A DNA stretch of 64,000 nt, from positions 10,239,026 through 10,303,025 of the forward strand of contig CM068321.1 of assembly GCA_034766995.1 (NCBI GenBank). The letters are read 5' to 3'. How positions within the stretch are numbered: position 1 is the stretch's first letter; every line of letters starts with the position of its first letter. Below the pieces are notes generated by a model. The model was given only the letters and a program-made list of their open reading frames with translations, made no database searches and was not told the DNA's origin. Below, piece by piece: positions 49,501-62,037 of the stretch. This DNA comes from Acanthacorydalis orientalis. Its lineage: Eukaryota > Arthropoda > Insecta > Megaloptera > Corydalidae. Position numbers and translations under genes: made by a program.

Positions 49501-51448
49501 CTGGTCTTCTTTTTGGATTAGCTAAATGTCTGTCCATGACTATTTAGTTTCAGCACAACTGGCATTCTTAGGTAAATGCTAAAACAATTTTTAATCAAAA
49601 CGGATTTATATTATATATATATATATATATATTTAGTTTTAGTGGTGGTAATTTTAGGATATAAATTAACACCTCATTATTTCTGTTTATTATTTGTTCA
49701 TAAAATATATTATGTTTATTTTTTAAAAAATGTTCATTTATAAGTAAACAATATTAAAACCCACCTCAGACCTCTAATAGAAAACGCTAATACATATAAT
49801 CTAAACGGAATATATAAATTAAAATGCAATACGTGTATAATAAAGAGTATATTGGTTAAATGGGCAGAAAATTTCTAGCGAGGTATCAATAACAAATAAT
49901 CAATAAACATATTCAAATCGACTTCATATTCTATAAACACATTGTTGATACCGGTCATATTATTAACAACATAAATAATATACATTGAGGCTATTAAATT
50001 TGTGAATTTAGGTATACAATTAAATATTCTAGAAAACGGAAATATGTAAAAATAAATATTTTATGTTAAACGAACAAATAAATACAAATATGAATTTGGT
50101 ATACTAAAAATGTAAACAGTACCTAATCTAAAAACGTACATAAATCGGATTTAAAATTATTCTTAAACATCTATCCAAGATGGGCCATTGTAATGAACAA
50201 GTAGTGAAGAACAGAAATTTAGTTGATTGAAAAGAACAAAGAACAAAAAGACAATGTATTAGCAAGGTTATAGGTATTATTAAAACACATGCAATGATAA
50301 TTTTAAATATAAAATTATTGATAAAAAATATACAATTATATTAATTTTCGTTTCATAAAACGGACTTGTTTTTATTCACTTAGGATACATTCTATGACCC
50401 TGAGGATGGCAGCGCTCGTAATTTGAAGATGTCATTATTGATGATGGACAGCCAGCAAATCCCATTAAATCACTGGTTACAATTCGACTCTAAAAATCAA
50501 GAATTTTACGGTATTCCGCTCGGCAACGATCGCGGTCGTACCGAATATCTATTAGTTTGTGAGGACAGTGGCGGATTGACTGCAAACGATGGCCTTGTTG
50601 TCACAGTTAGTTCGCGACCAGCTACCGCATCTGTTGTCGAATTTAGTATGACAATTGACGTGCCTTATGAGTCGTTCGCCAATAGCGCTTCAATGAAACG
50701 GAAATTTATCGATAAACTTGTCGAATTGTTCGGTGATTCGAATGCTGATTCGATCGTTATCGATGACGTGTCTGAAGGCTCGACCATTGTAGCATGGACT
50801 AACTCTTCACTGCCAACTGATAAATGTCCGGATGCGGAGATCACACGCTTAAGACGGATTCTAATCGATGACGAGAACGATGAAAGTGTGTCGGATCGTG
50901 TCGAAGAAGTAATGGGACCCGAGTTTGTTGTCGTGTCCGTCGCTTTGCAGCCGGTCGGTGTATGTCAAGGGGAGAAAACGGTAATACATTCACCAGAAGT
51001 ACCGCCGCTCGGTAATGAGGAGACGAAGGCAGCTGGTGCACACGATGACTACCTCATTACATTTGTTTTGCCGGCTGTGATTATTTCATGCATGCTATTG
51101 CTTGCCAGCATCGTTGCGTGCGTCTTGTACCGCAGACGTAGACGCTCCGGAAAATTGAATGTTGGAGATGAAGAGAGACGCTCATTGCGTACAAAAGGAA
51201 TCCCTGTTATATTTCAAGACGAACTCGACGATAAACCAGAACCGGGCAACAAAACCCCTATTATAATGAAAGAAGAAAAACCACCATTGCCACCACCGGA
51301 ATATAATAAACGTGGCGAATCTCCCGAGGAAGAAGTGCTTTACAAACGACCTCCGCCTCCGTTCCCGTCGAGCGGCGACGGTGGCCGCAGTGTACGACCA
51401 AAAGTCACGCCGGAATACAGGAAACCACCGCCGTACGTGCCGCCCTAA
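42625..51448 (+). CDS. Dg: Dystroglycan, nine coding exons (whole gene)
   Basis: Dystroglycan is the surface receptor that links laminin-type matrix proteins to dystrophin and the cytoskeleton. Nine exons join in frame: 42625-42915, 43659-44006, 44082-44450, 45065-45547, 45970-46373, 46826-46963, 47032-47386, 47445-47684 and 50384-51448, giving about 1230 residues, close to the length of insect dystroglycans. Order: signal peptide (about 15-35), cadherin-like domain (about 65-160), S6-like domain (about 170-305, Cys174/Cys258) ending in furin-type RKKR (305-308), acidic stretch, Thr/Ser-rich mucin region (about 337-610), cadherin-like + SEA-like module 1 (about 614-835), module 2 (about 855-1075), membrane span (about 1099-1123), basic juxtamembrane run, Pro-rich tail ending PPPYVPP, the dystrophin WW-binding signature. 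GSTIV at 1008-1012 matches the alpha/beta cleavage site. The ATG has a strong context (A at -3, G at +4). Family identity is very secure; exact exon edges are inferred from splice consensus and reading phase. Confidence 0.95.
43550..43595. repeat. (TA)23 microsatellite in dystroglycan intron 1
   Basis: Lies 63 bases before the exon 2 acceptor. Confidence 0.98.
43659..44006 (+). CDS. Dg: Dystroglycan coding exon 2 (residues 98-213)
   Basis: Acceptor ttttttgtgcag|gcc, donor ttc|gtgaga, both phase 0. It finishes the first cadherin-like domain, including the SWLIFDKSTGTFRGVP segment typical of CADG domains (a Pro-Ser-Trp-Leu strand followed by a short G-x-P loop). It then begins the S6-like domain with the conserved Cys174. 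The next intron is only 75 bp. Confidence 0.92.
44082..44450 (+). CDS. Dg: Dystroglycan coding exon 3 (residues 214-336)
   Basis: Acceptor tttaatttgcag|agt, donor gag|gtattt, phase 0. It completes the S6-like domain (second Cys at 258), then RKKR|Q at 305-309, which sits where vertebrate dystroglycan is cut by furin to release its N-terminal part, then an Asp/Glu-rich run that leads into the mucin region. Confidence 0.92.
45065..45547 (+). CDS. Dg: Dystroglycan coding exon 4, mucin region part 1 (residues 337-497)
   Basis: Acceptor ttcttattcatag|ccg. Contains a His-rich patch followed by dense Thr/Ser/Pro sequence suited to O-glycosylation (TTTSTTT-type and PTTVTPTT-type runs). The donor used here, gag|gttcgt at 45547/45548, is weak, but it is the one that keeps phase 0 with exon 5. 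A stronger-looking donor cag|gtgtct at 45623/45624 would leave phase 1 and break the frame into exon 5. Confidence 0.82.
45970..46373 (+). CDS. Dg: Dystroglycan coding exon 5, mucin region part 2 (residues 498-631)
   Basis: Acceptor acacatttttag|ttt, donor cag|gtatta, ending in phase 2. It is almost entirely Thr, Ser, Pro and Glu, as in the mucin-like stalk of alpha-dystroglycan. The last residues (KHRLKKFPITAGKML) start the second cadherin-like domain. Confidence 0.88.
46826..46963 (+). CDS. Dg: Dystroglycan coding exon 6 (residues 632-677)
   Basis: Acceptor catctattttag|tta, donor act|gtaaat, phase 2 in and out. Encodes the core of the second cadherin-like domain (IPEDTFEDPEGEPL, then SWIQFNHRTREVYGL), closely parallel to the third cadherin-like domain in exons 8-9. 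Confidence 0.9.
47032..47386 (+). CDS. Dg: Dystroglycan coding exon 7, first SEA-like domain (residues 678-796)
   Basis: Acceptor ataatttttag|ccc, donor tcg|gtacat. It finishes cadherin-like domain 2 and encodes most of SEA-like domain 1, with the WTNDTLP motif and Cys786. The Gly-Ser cleavage pair seen in the membrane-proximal copy is missing here (MTSNPILF instead). The flanking introns are very short (68 and 58 bp). Confidence 0.9.
47445..47684 (+). CDS. Dg: Dystroglycan coding exon 8 (residues 797-876)
   Basis: Acceptor ttattttgtag|gtg, donor gag|gtgagt, phase 0. Encodes the end of SEA-like domain 1 with its second Cys (831), a Pro/Val linker (TTPPPPVVVKVPVK) and the first strands of cadherin-like domain 3. 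The following intron, 2.7 kb, is by far the longest between coding exons and is full of transposon debris. Confidence 0.9.
47955..48600 (-). pseudogene. Dead mariner in dystroglycan intron 8, catalytic core deleted
   Basis: On the - strand: VKHGNTGTEKLQLLETAIGE and CFKRFRDFKNDSFN (helix-turn-helix region), RRLTVKRVFKT, NILINVLSMS, LLTEDQEED, IFENVAKAR, then a jump to the C-terminus: FPKLKSSLKERRF, EIKEYLEIDLTASAKSVYK, DYFKRDN. Stops and frameshifts are common. It has the N- and C-terminal parts of an insect mariner but none of the three catalytic acids. Its 5' end stops at a TTAA (48600-48603) where piggyBac-like sequence begins. Confidence 0.8.
48600..48990. mobile_element. Probable piggyBac-like debris in dystroglycan intron 8
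   Basis: After TTAA the sequence cacgttgaatggtggatc and, further in, repeated CATCGATGAC-type blocks (48749-48769, 48916-48936, 48959-48979) resemble the ends of insect piggyBac-like elements. A clean right end was not found (the gttgaatgcg at about 48982 is in the same orientation as the left end), so the element is probably rearranged. Confidence 0.35.
48744..48763. repeat. Perfect 20-bp palindrome
   Basis: GGGGGTCATCGATGACCCCC, centred on ATCGAT, in the piggyBac-like debris of dystroglycan intron 8. Two diverged half copies follow at 48916 and 48959. Confidence 0.95.
49612..49632. repeat. (TA)10 microsatellite in dystroglycan intron 8
   Basis: Short TA tract. Confidence 0.95.
50384..51448 (+). 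CDS. Dg: Dystroglycan last exon: cadherin-like 3, SEA 2, membrane span, tail (residues 877-1230)
   Basis: Acceptor tttattcacttag|gat; stop taa at 51446-51448. It holds DTFYDPEDGS and WLQFDSKNQEFYGIPLGN of cadherin-like domain 3; SEA-like domain 2 with EGSTIVAWTNSSLP (Gly1008-Ser1009), Cys1024 and Cys1070; a hydrophobic span (about 1099-1123); RRRRR; the conserved KGIPVIFQDELDD block; PLPPPEY; and the terminal KPPPYVPP. All of these have counterparts in beta-dystroglycan of other animals. Confidence 0.96.
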   Translation, partial: DTFYDPEDGSARNLKMSLLMMDSQQIPLNHWLQFDSKNQEFYGIPLGNDRGRTEYLLVCEDSGGLTANDGLVVTVSSRPATASVVEFSMTIDVPYESFANSASMKRKFIDKLVELFGDSNADSIVIDDVSEGSTIVAWTNSSLPTDKCPDAEITRLRRILIDDENDESVSDRVEEVMGPEFVVVSVALQPVGVCQGEKTVIHSPEVPPLGNEETKAAGAHDDYLITFVLPAVIISCMLLLASIVACVLYRRRRRSGKLNVGDEERRSLRTKGIPVIFQDELDDKPEPGNKTPIIMKEEKPPLPPPEYNKRGESPEEEVLYKRPPPPFPSSGDGGRSVRPKVTPEYRKPPPYVPP

Positions 51449-51779
51449 CGACCGCCGGTCGACATACCCAGCGCCGAGCCGAAACGGCGCGTCCGTCGCG
51501 ACAAAGAGTCTCGGCCGCCGCGCGCGTTTCGCCGCTCGCGAGAATCGATCGGACGTTAGTTGAGACCCGAGCGTCGCCCGTCACCTTGTTCACATCGTTA
51601 CGAATTCGTGTTCTTCTAGGATAACGAATCGGACACTTTTTTCATAATCGATCGCTAAGGGACGGGTCCGCTGTGTCGGTCTCCTAAAACCTGATTCGAT
51701 CGAACCGTTCGACGGTTTATACATATATTTCATTTTTAATTTTTATGTTTCCCTTAGAAATAAGAGGAACGAACTCTGA

Positions 51780-51907
<128 letters not shown>

Positions 51908-52885
51908 TTAAATTTCACATCTAGGGATAGAATCGATGATTTCGTAGTACTACCGTTTTTATAATTATACGATTTTTCTACATATTACGATAAGATAAGC
52001 ACCGTGTCGATGACACAATTAACCCTCTTCGATACAAATTTTTAATGTTTCTTTCGATCATTCATAGAAAAAAATGTTCAGTACAATTTATCATCGACGT
52101 ATTGAATACCAATTCAAAGGAAATATTTTGTTATTACATAAATACAAATATAATTAATAGATATCAATACACAGAACATTTCATTCTGTTTAATTAGTTT
52201 TATTATCAACGTGTTTATAACACAACACATTAATAAGCTTACACTAACAAGCATAAATATATTAATAATCTTTATGGTGAGTTAAGGTTCAATTTCTTTA
52301 TTTCATAAAGTATACGAAAAAAAAACTTAATGTAAATACAAACTTTTTAATTTTTTATAGATTTGTTTTTTTTTAAGAAAAAACACCCGTTTATTATATT
52401 TTATTTGAATATACAAGTGTTTCAAACATACATCTCTTCAGCAACATTGTAAAATGAATACAAAGTAATAAAAGAACACATCTATTAAAAGAGAACAATT
52501 TTTCTAAGATGCCCAGGAAATAAAATAATATACATGTTTGATCATTCTGAAAAAAAATGTTATTGTGTGCATTTAGTTTGACATGTAATCTAAAGGAATT
52601 TATCATCAAGGTCCTTTTTAAGACGTTGATATATGTAAAGAATGAAAGAAGAGATCGATCTTAAAATAGAAACTAGAAAATAGAGGTTAATTTTAACATA
52701 CAAGAAAATGAACATTGAAAATTATATAAGAACATATTTTAAGGTAATTTTTTTGTATTTTTATTATAAGTGTTATTACTTATTAAAATGTAAATGTATT
52801 AAGTTTAATAGTAATATCATCATTACTAATCATCTTACGAAATAACAATGAGTAAAATGTAAATATATGAGTATAAATAATATAA

Positions 52886-52888
<3 letters not shown>

Positions 52889-52929
<41 letters not shown>
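52889..52929. repeat. (TA)20 microsatellite
   Basis: Uninterrupted TA dinucleotides. Confidence 0.98.
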
Positions 52930-52934
<5 letters not shown>

Positions 52935-53769
52935 GCATGTATATGTATATATTTGACCCTTAAAAAATTTTTATTTACAATTAAAAATTCAAACTGAATG
53001 TTATAACCAAGTGTATTTTTTACAGTATTTCGTTACCAATATAATGAACTGACTGTAATTCATAACCATTCTTATTATCAACTAATATCTTAAGCAAATA
53101 AATAAATCGTACATTAAGTAGGACTCATTGTTTATTTGTGTCGTAAGAGGGTTAATGTTCTGGTCAATAGTTTTACGAAGTTAACGTTACAACGTTCGTT
53201 CATTCGACGACATATCACATTTTTGTCAGTGTTGATAGCAGCCAATTATTTTTAACGTCCGTCAAGTTAATTTCAACTCGAAGCCGTTTGTGTTATTAAA
53301 AAAGTATATATGTATATCGCCTGTCTCGGTCGGTCCTTACAAGTTTCAAAAACATTTTCGTCCGGTCAGAAGAATATAAAAATAATCAAACACTGAAAGT
53401 AAAATAAAACATGTTTGTTTTGATACTTTTGATCATCAACAATATATCTTTTGTATTACTTATGGTTCCACTCAAAAAAAATCATTAAAGCAATAAAGTG
53501 TAAATTGTTTGTTTCTCTAAAAACGTCTTTCAACTTGAAAAACTTAATCGGGCCTATTGATTTTATAAAGAACATCGACCGAACGTATTACCAGATTTTT
53601 TCTTGTGAATATCACTATTGAACCCCTGTCAATAAAAATTGAACGTGTCATATGAGAAAGAAATGGCTTCCATTATATTAATGTTTTAAAGTGTATGAAA
53701 AACGTGTACATGAGTTTTCATAGTCTGAATTTTTGAATTTGTATTAATAAAATGTATACATACATACGT

Positions 53770-53776
53770 TTATATA

Positions 53777-53832
<56 letters not shown>
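53770..53832. repeat. (TA)n microsatellite
   Basis: One TTT interruption near the left end. Confidence 0.98.
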
Positions 53833-53835
<3 letters not shown>

Positions 53836-54697
53836 ATTATAATAAATATGTATATTTAATTGTGACAATCTAAGCTAACGTACGCACACGGTATATCGGT
53901 TCTATCGATATGTTTTTCGTGTCGTGTTCGACCTTTTAATATGTAACCGTAAGGCTGTTGTCCGATCGTTTTCTGTACGCCGTGCGCGAATTTGTTTCCT
54001 TCGATATATTCGTTTGAAATACGTGGTTCTTTTTTTTCAAAAAAATCAATCATAACGTTTTATAGCCGTAATGTAACTATATTACCTTTGTATCGATAAC
54101 GTGATTTTTTTTCTAATGACGATCACACACGTTCGGTTTTCGGTTTACCAAGAACGAACGTATGGGTATTTGTCTGCCATATCGTCGACCCATTTAGATT
54201 TAAAGTTGAAAAACTCTTTTCATTGATCTGAAATAAATATAAGCTTGTAAATAATATGTTTCGTTTTATTGATGAACAAACCATCTGTTCTTCCAATATG
54301 TTTTTAAGCTGTCGACGCTTTCAGATTTATGTTAATGAAAAGTAAGTAATATTATGATTTCAGTTATGATTGACGTTATATACGATATTGTGTTAAAATG
54401 AAAATTTGATTTTTACCAATTTACCAATACCTTAAATATTTATCTTTGACTCAAACTTTAGTCCTTTTTAGCCATTGTTTTTTTATCGTTTTTAGACTTT
54501 TTTTTAGTAATTTTTAGCCATTAACAAAACCAAGAAATGATAAATATATTAAATCGTTTATTTTTGTTATTCATAATTATTTCGTTAAGATATCATAGAA
54601 ACCTTAAAGAATTTTGATAGTAAAGTGCTTCATTTACAAAGGACATTAGAACGATAGTAAAACTGGGTTCATGGAATTTAAAGCTACAAAATGATTT

Positions 54698-54700
<3 letters not shown>

Positions 54701-54771
<71 letters not shown>
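54701..54771. repeat. (TA)35 microsatellite
   Basis: Uninterrupted TA dinucleotides. Confidence 0.98.
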
Positions 54772-54774
<3 letters not shown>

Positions 54775-55283
54775 GGTCTGATTAAAAATATTACAAAAAT
54801 ACATACATTATTAAATCCCAAAATGCTAAGAATACCTTTATAAATATATTCTTTTTGTACCCCACAAACTACACAAATTTTGTGAATAAAACTTTTCAAT
54901 AAAATTTTATTCATCATTACTACTTGTACGTATTTCAATGACGTCATCATGTGGATAGAGGCAAGAGATAGAATAACTTATTTTAAAAATTTGAATCTTC
55001 CTACTACATTCCTCTTCTTTTTTCGCCTGACTTGCTATAGCTCTATGGACCGTTTAAAGTGTGTCGAATGTTATGTGTTTTTATATTTTCTTATATATGA
55101 ATGCGCAGAATATATATATGAATTATTTAAATTTGTTTTAAAGTGTTAGTGTCGAAACCTTTTAAAGACATTATTTGTAATTTATGACAACGTTTGGAGA
55201 TGTGTACAGGTTGGCGTTTTTAGTTTGTTTAGATAATTATTCATATTTCAAATATACATTACATGCATTTATGTTTAATTTCT

Positions 55284-55316
55284 TATATATATATATATAT
55301 GCGCACACACACACAC

Positions 55317-55353
<37 letters not shown>

Positions 55354-55358
55354 TATAG
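55284..55358. repeat. Compound (TA)n-(CA)n-(TA)n microsatellite
   Basis: Three blocks with a gcgc junction. Confidence 0.97.
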
Positions 55359-55647
55359 ATTGGCCATTGAAATATGTATAAGCAACGATAAAAAAATGAT
55401 CAATAATGGGGTTTAGAGTGTTGCTACAAATTGTAGTTAGACATTTTTGAAAAATAATGTTTTAACATTAATACTTATTTAGCGATGCTTTTGAGACAAA
55501 AACTAAGAAATAAATTATATTTTATGTATTAAAAATTATTCCTTCAAGATCCCAAGAAGTTTGATTGCAACAAAAATCACTCTGATTGCAAGTGATAGAC
55601 AATTGTAACAGTATTCATGAAAGTTAATGAGATGATGGTGACGTGTA

Positions 55648-55935
55648 CAGCGGCGCACTTAGTGGGAGGGGTCAATTATTCTAATATTCTGACACCCTCT
55701 TAAAGGAAAAAAATATTATGAAATCAAATCATCGCGCGAAAATGCTACATACACAGAGATTGATGTAACCAGGACCGAAGTAATTCAAGAGCTTAATAAA
55801 AAGGAAAGAAAACTGATTTTATTCTTTAAATAAGTTTTTATAATCATCTAATGAATTTTATTGAATTCACATCAAACATTTTTTTACCCATTAAATTCGC
55901 TCCCTCCCTCAGATCAAATCCTGAGTGCGCCACTG
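55648..55935. mobile_element. hAT MITE, second copy of the same family
   Basis: 288 bp with ends CAGCGGCGCACTTAG and complementary CAGTGGCGCACTCAG, flanked by 8-bp duplications gacgtgta (55640-55647) and gacgtgca (55936-55943), 7 of 8 matching. The interior is alignable by eye to 16082-16342 (agagattgatgtaaccagga, tctaatgaattttattgaat). It lies between dystroglycan and membralin. Confidence 0.88.
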
Positions 55936-55942
55936 GACGTGC

Positions 55943-55967
55943 ATGTGTGTGTGTGTGTATATATATG

Positions 55968-56007
<40 letters not shown>
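55943..56007. repeat. Compound (TG)n-(TA)n-(GA)n microsatellite
   Basis: Begins at the last base of the target duplication right of the hAT MITE. Confidence 0.97.
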
Positions 56008-58848
56008 AACGTTTTTTTAATGAGTTGCGTGCCAAGCCTTTGAAAATCTAATAACAAATGTTTGCAAACTTATTGAACCTCGAAATGTTTAGAATAATCT
56101 TTATTTTCTGTATAGGATCAGTAGTTTAACATCTTCTGAAGAGAAGGCCTTATATGGTATTTTATTAATTCTTTATACTTCATGTATTTATTTTTTTATA
56201 AAATATATTGTATAATTTAATGACGTCTAGAATTTTAAAATAAATTTGTCTTTTATAATCCCATCAAGTGCACAATATCATATAGTTGTAGCACCATGAC
56301 TAATCTACAGTAAGGTATATGACAAATTAATGAAAGAAAGATTGACTGTAGTACGTGTTTTGAGAAAAATTTTAGTTTCAATTCTTATTTTTCTCTCTTA
56401 ATGTTTGAATATTATTTTCATCACATGTGACTTCATTTTATTGATATTTGTCCCTAATTCTAACTTTTTAACGTATGCACGTATTATTGTTTAATGTATA
56501 CATAAAACATTTCGTTCTTCAAATTTGAGCACAGTCGAGTAGTGCGTTATCAAATTACTTGTGACCACAATTTTTGTCTTCATGTGATGTTTTATCCAAA
56601 ATATAATATACCAAGCTTTCTACTAACACATTAAGGCCTTTTTCAATTTCAGACGCCAAAATACTCATATAAGCTTCTCAGAATCTCCCTAAAAAGTTAT
56701 TTATATGAAAGTTGAATTTTCTGCACATGAACGTTACTAGGAAATCTACAAGGAAAGCCTTCGAGAGTCAAATGGAAGGAACAAACAAAGCTACCTCTAC
56801 ATCGGATTGTTTAGCATAAGCAGGTAAATCTAATATTTTAAATATTTTCTACAAATACAAGTCAGAAAAATATTTTTTTTTGTGAAACGATTGGGTAGAT
56901 GTTTATCGTAAACGGTAATTAAGAACCCGATGTATGATAACAAGGTTTTAGAAGATTTATTCTTATCATCAGCTGTAAAACTACGTTAGAACAGTGTCTT
57001 TAATTGAACCGCCTCTTCACAAAACCGTAAATTAAATATTAGAATATTGAAATTTTCATGGAAGTCAATTTTTGTTTCTTGATTCAAATTTCTTTTCAAA
57101 TGCAAAAGCCAATAATACTCGAATTAATCGATTTTTAAACTTTGAAGAGTGTTAATTGGTTTGAGACCTCAATCATCAAATCAGAATATTAGAATAATCA
57201 ATATACAGTAAGAACCGGTAAAAAGTGTTAATAAACTCAAATATGAAGTCAAAAAATTGCAATATTAAGACATGTTTTCAGCTTCCATATTAATAAATAT
57301 TTTAATGGATGTATGTTTGTTTTGTACGATTTTTCTATATTAATTTAGACATGAGTAAAAACGAAATAAAAATGAACTTTTGTATATTTTCTTTGTTCAA
57401 TTGATGTAAACTTGAAATTATTAAATTATGGTTTATTCTTTAAATAAAATGATAATGAGTCGTTTTATTCCACAATAATAAATTGAAATTATTGATAGTA
57501 ATTTTATCCATATAATATTTATAACGAAAATGTGTATTAAAATAGTTGTTAAATAATATATTGTTCGTACGCGATTGAAAAAGAACATAAAAAATACATC
57601 ACAAACATAAAGATAATAAATATTTAATGTTTATATAATTCGTGACAAATAATTATGATGCGAAGTGCAATATAGATTTCTTTTGATATGTTTGCCAATA
57701 TTTGTACATTTCATATAAAATTGAGTGAAAGCTAATTATCTGTCAATTGCTCTACGAGTAACATATTTGAATATTTTATTAATTATAATACATATACATA
57801 CGATAATTGAATAATATTTTAATTTCGTATTGTAACCTCCTTAGAAATGTTCACAAATTCGATTATATACATATCAACATATTAAAATACATTAAATACA
57901 AATGGGTTCTGTAAGAAAATATCTTTATTTACTTGATACTTTAATTGAACGATCAGATTGTGCTGATAATGGAAAAGTATTTTATTTTATGTTATTTTAA
58001 TCAACGTTCGTAACGTGTGAATAATTCCAAAATCAATAATTAGAAAATTGATTGTAAGCTTCAAGTCATTCTGTTAATGTTAATGAAAAATGAGTTGTTT
58101 ATTATATAAATAAACTTTCTTATAAAATGTAGGTTTCCTCAGTAAGTAAAATTTTGAAATTATTTTTACATTGCATGAAATTAAATTAGCAAGTTTTGTT
58201 GAAAACCGCGTGTGTAGTTTGTACAAAATATTGTGTATTAAATAGGCATGAAAGAATGGAAAAACTAATGTACTAATTTTCGATTTTATAAATTTAATGA
58301 ATAATGGAACATGGGGCAATGTTTAGTCCTTAGGCACGTACTTTTCTCTCTACTCGTGCATTATTTCTATTTTATTTCATGAAATAGATAATATTTGTAA
58401 AACTAACTTATTATGATTTTATAATTTCGAATTATATGAAAAGAGATAATATGTAGGAAGAATATTGATGTTACTGATATAACGGACAACAATTATAAAA
58501 GGGTAGATGCTCATACTTTACTATTAAGATATTTAGCTGGTTTTTAGAGTTAAAGCCATAAGTTAGAAAATTGGGAGATAACTGGATTGGAAACTATAGG
58601 CGCAAAACGTTACCTTCTAATAATCTAGCAATAAAATAGTAAATCCTATAATACATGTAACCGAATGAAATAATAAAAATATTTTTTAAAATTTATTTTT
58701 ATGTATATATCATTATCGCAGACAGATGCAACGTTGCTGTTTTATATATGAGGTAAACATATTTGGGACAATGAAACTCGACGTCATAAATAAATAAGAC
58801 GACGGCACCGATTTTTTTTGTGGATAATTTTGATTTTATATTGTATAT

Positions 58849-58870
58849 TATATATATATATATATATATA
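58849..58870. repeat. (TA)n microsatellite
   Basis: Short TA tract. Confidence 0.95.
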
Positions 58871-58993
58871 AATAATTTTTTGAAAATGGATCTATGAATA
58901 AAATACTGGTTCACTGTACGCTTTTATTTGGGTATATTCACTTGAATAATTTTTTTTATGAAATTAATATATTTCATTCACACATATACATAG

Positions 58994-59004
<11 letters not shown>

Positions 59005-59068
<64 letters not shown>
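59005..59068. repeat. (TA)n microsatellite with CA flanks
   Basis: TA tract bordered by ACACACATACA on the left. Confidence 0.98.
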
Positions 59069-59076
<8 letters not shown>

Positions 59077-60284
59077 AAATGCGTACTAAAATATCAATAA
59101 TCATTAATGATAAAACACGTGGTTTAATTATTTCCACAAGGTTGCATATATTTTATTACTGAGATTTAATGTATTTAATTACTTTTATTCAATTTATAAA
59201 TAAATGTGTAGCATATTGTCAATTTCTCATAAAATTAACTTCGGATTTAGGATCATTGTTTTGAAATAAATTATATTTAATTTTTAAAATCTTTTTTCCT
59301 AAACAAATTTGCATAGCCTAACATAATTATTATAAGTAATTATACACTTTTAAAATATTGTATTCAATTTTTGAATTTAAGGTAATTAAGTATTTTCCCA
59401 ATTGATAATTGCAGCAATTCATTTTATTACTTTGTGTAATAAGTCACATGATCGGACATTTTATTCAATTCCATCTTGAAAGTAAAAGTACTATTTGATG
59501 TCATGAAAAAATTGGTAAACATTTTCTGAAAGACAGACTAAAGTGATATCCTTTTCGTCCGTTTCTTTATACTATTATTAATTTCGTAACATTACATATT
59601 GCAAGATATTAGTCCCTTTCTTGTATGACGTATCGTAAGTCATTGCAAAATAACATGTTTAGAAACTACTGATCGTTTACATAATTGGCACCAATTTCGA
59701 TTTCATCTTTCAGTGTTATCCGAGTATCGGAAAAATAAGTACTTTTTTATTTAAAGTAATTAGTGCGAGCATACGAAGTATAAGGGTTGGATGTCGAACA
59801 CACTCATTTGTAATACAATTAAATTAGGTTAGAGGAGGCGATGTAATATGACGTTTTGACAGCAGCGGCGTGACATTAATCGTGTAAGGTGGTCTGTGAG
59901 TGACGATAGTGTAAATAGAAAATCCCTGGTGTGCTATTTATCGAATGGTCGTCTTTGCTACAGCTGTTTTTCGTTTGAATACTATTATTACGCACGAGTG
60001 AAAATAGACGAAATCGGATCTTTTCGTCAGCAATTGGTGTGATTTCGTCCATAGGATGACAGGTGATAATATTGCGTTTCGGGTTGAAACAATATCGTAG
60101 TTAATGTCATGCTTGCCGTTTGTACATACTTAAGTGTTTCGTTACGTCAATTTGCATAGTGGATGAGTCGTGCTTTTTCAAAATGTAAATTTGCCTAATG
60201 CTGTACTTCGTTTCGACTCGTATTAATAGAATACTTGGACATGAACACGTACATTTATTTTGACCATTTTTTCTCACCTGCAGG

Positions 60285-62037
<1,753 letters not shown>

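Larger units (their letters stand above)
47685..50383 (+). other. Dg: Dystroglycan intron 8 (2.7 kb)
   Basis: GT (47685) to AG (50383). The left half is mariner and piggyBac-like debris; the right half (49000-50383) is AT-rich with no recognised content. Confidence 0.85.
56008..60283. other. Intergenic sequence and membralin upstream region
   Basis: AT-rich with few recognisable features. From about 59840 onward it becomes less AT-rich and probably contains the membralin promoter and a non-coding first exon. Confidence 0.45.

Noticed and set aside
50841..51041. Open frame antisense to dystroglycan last exon
   Set aside because: Shadow of a securely identified coding exon; same for the frames at 45195-45452 and 51312-51593.
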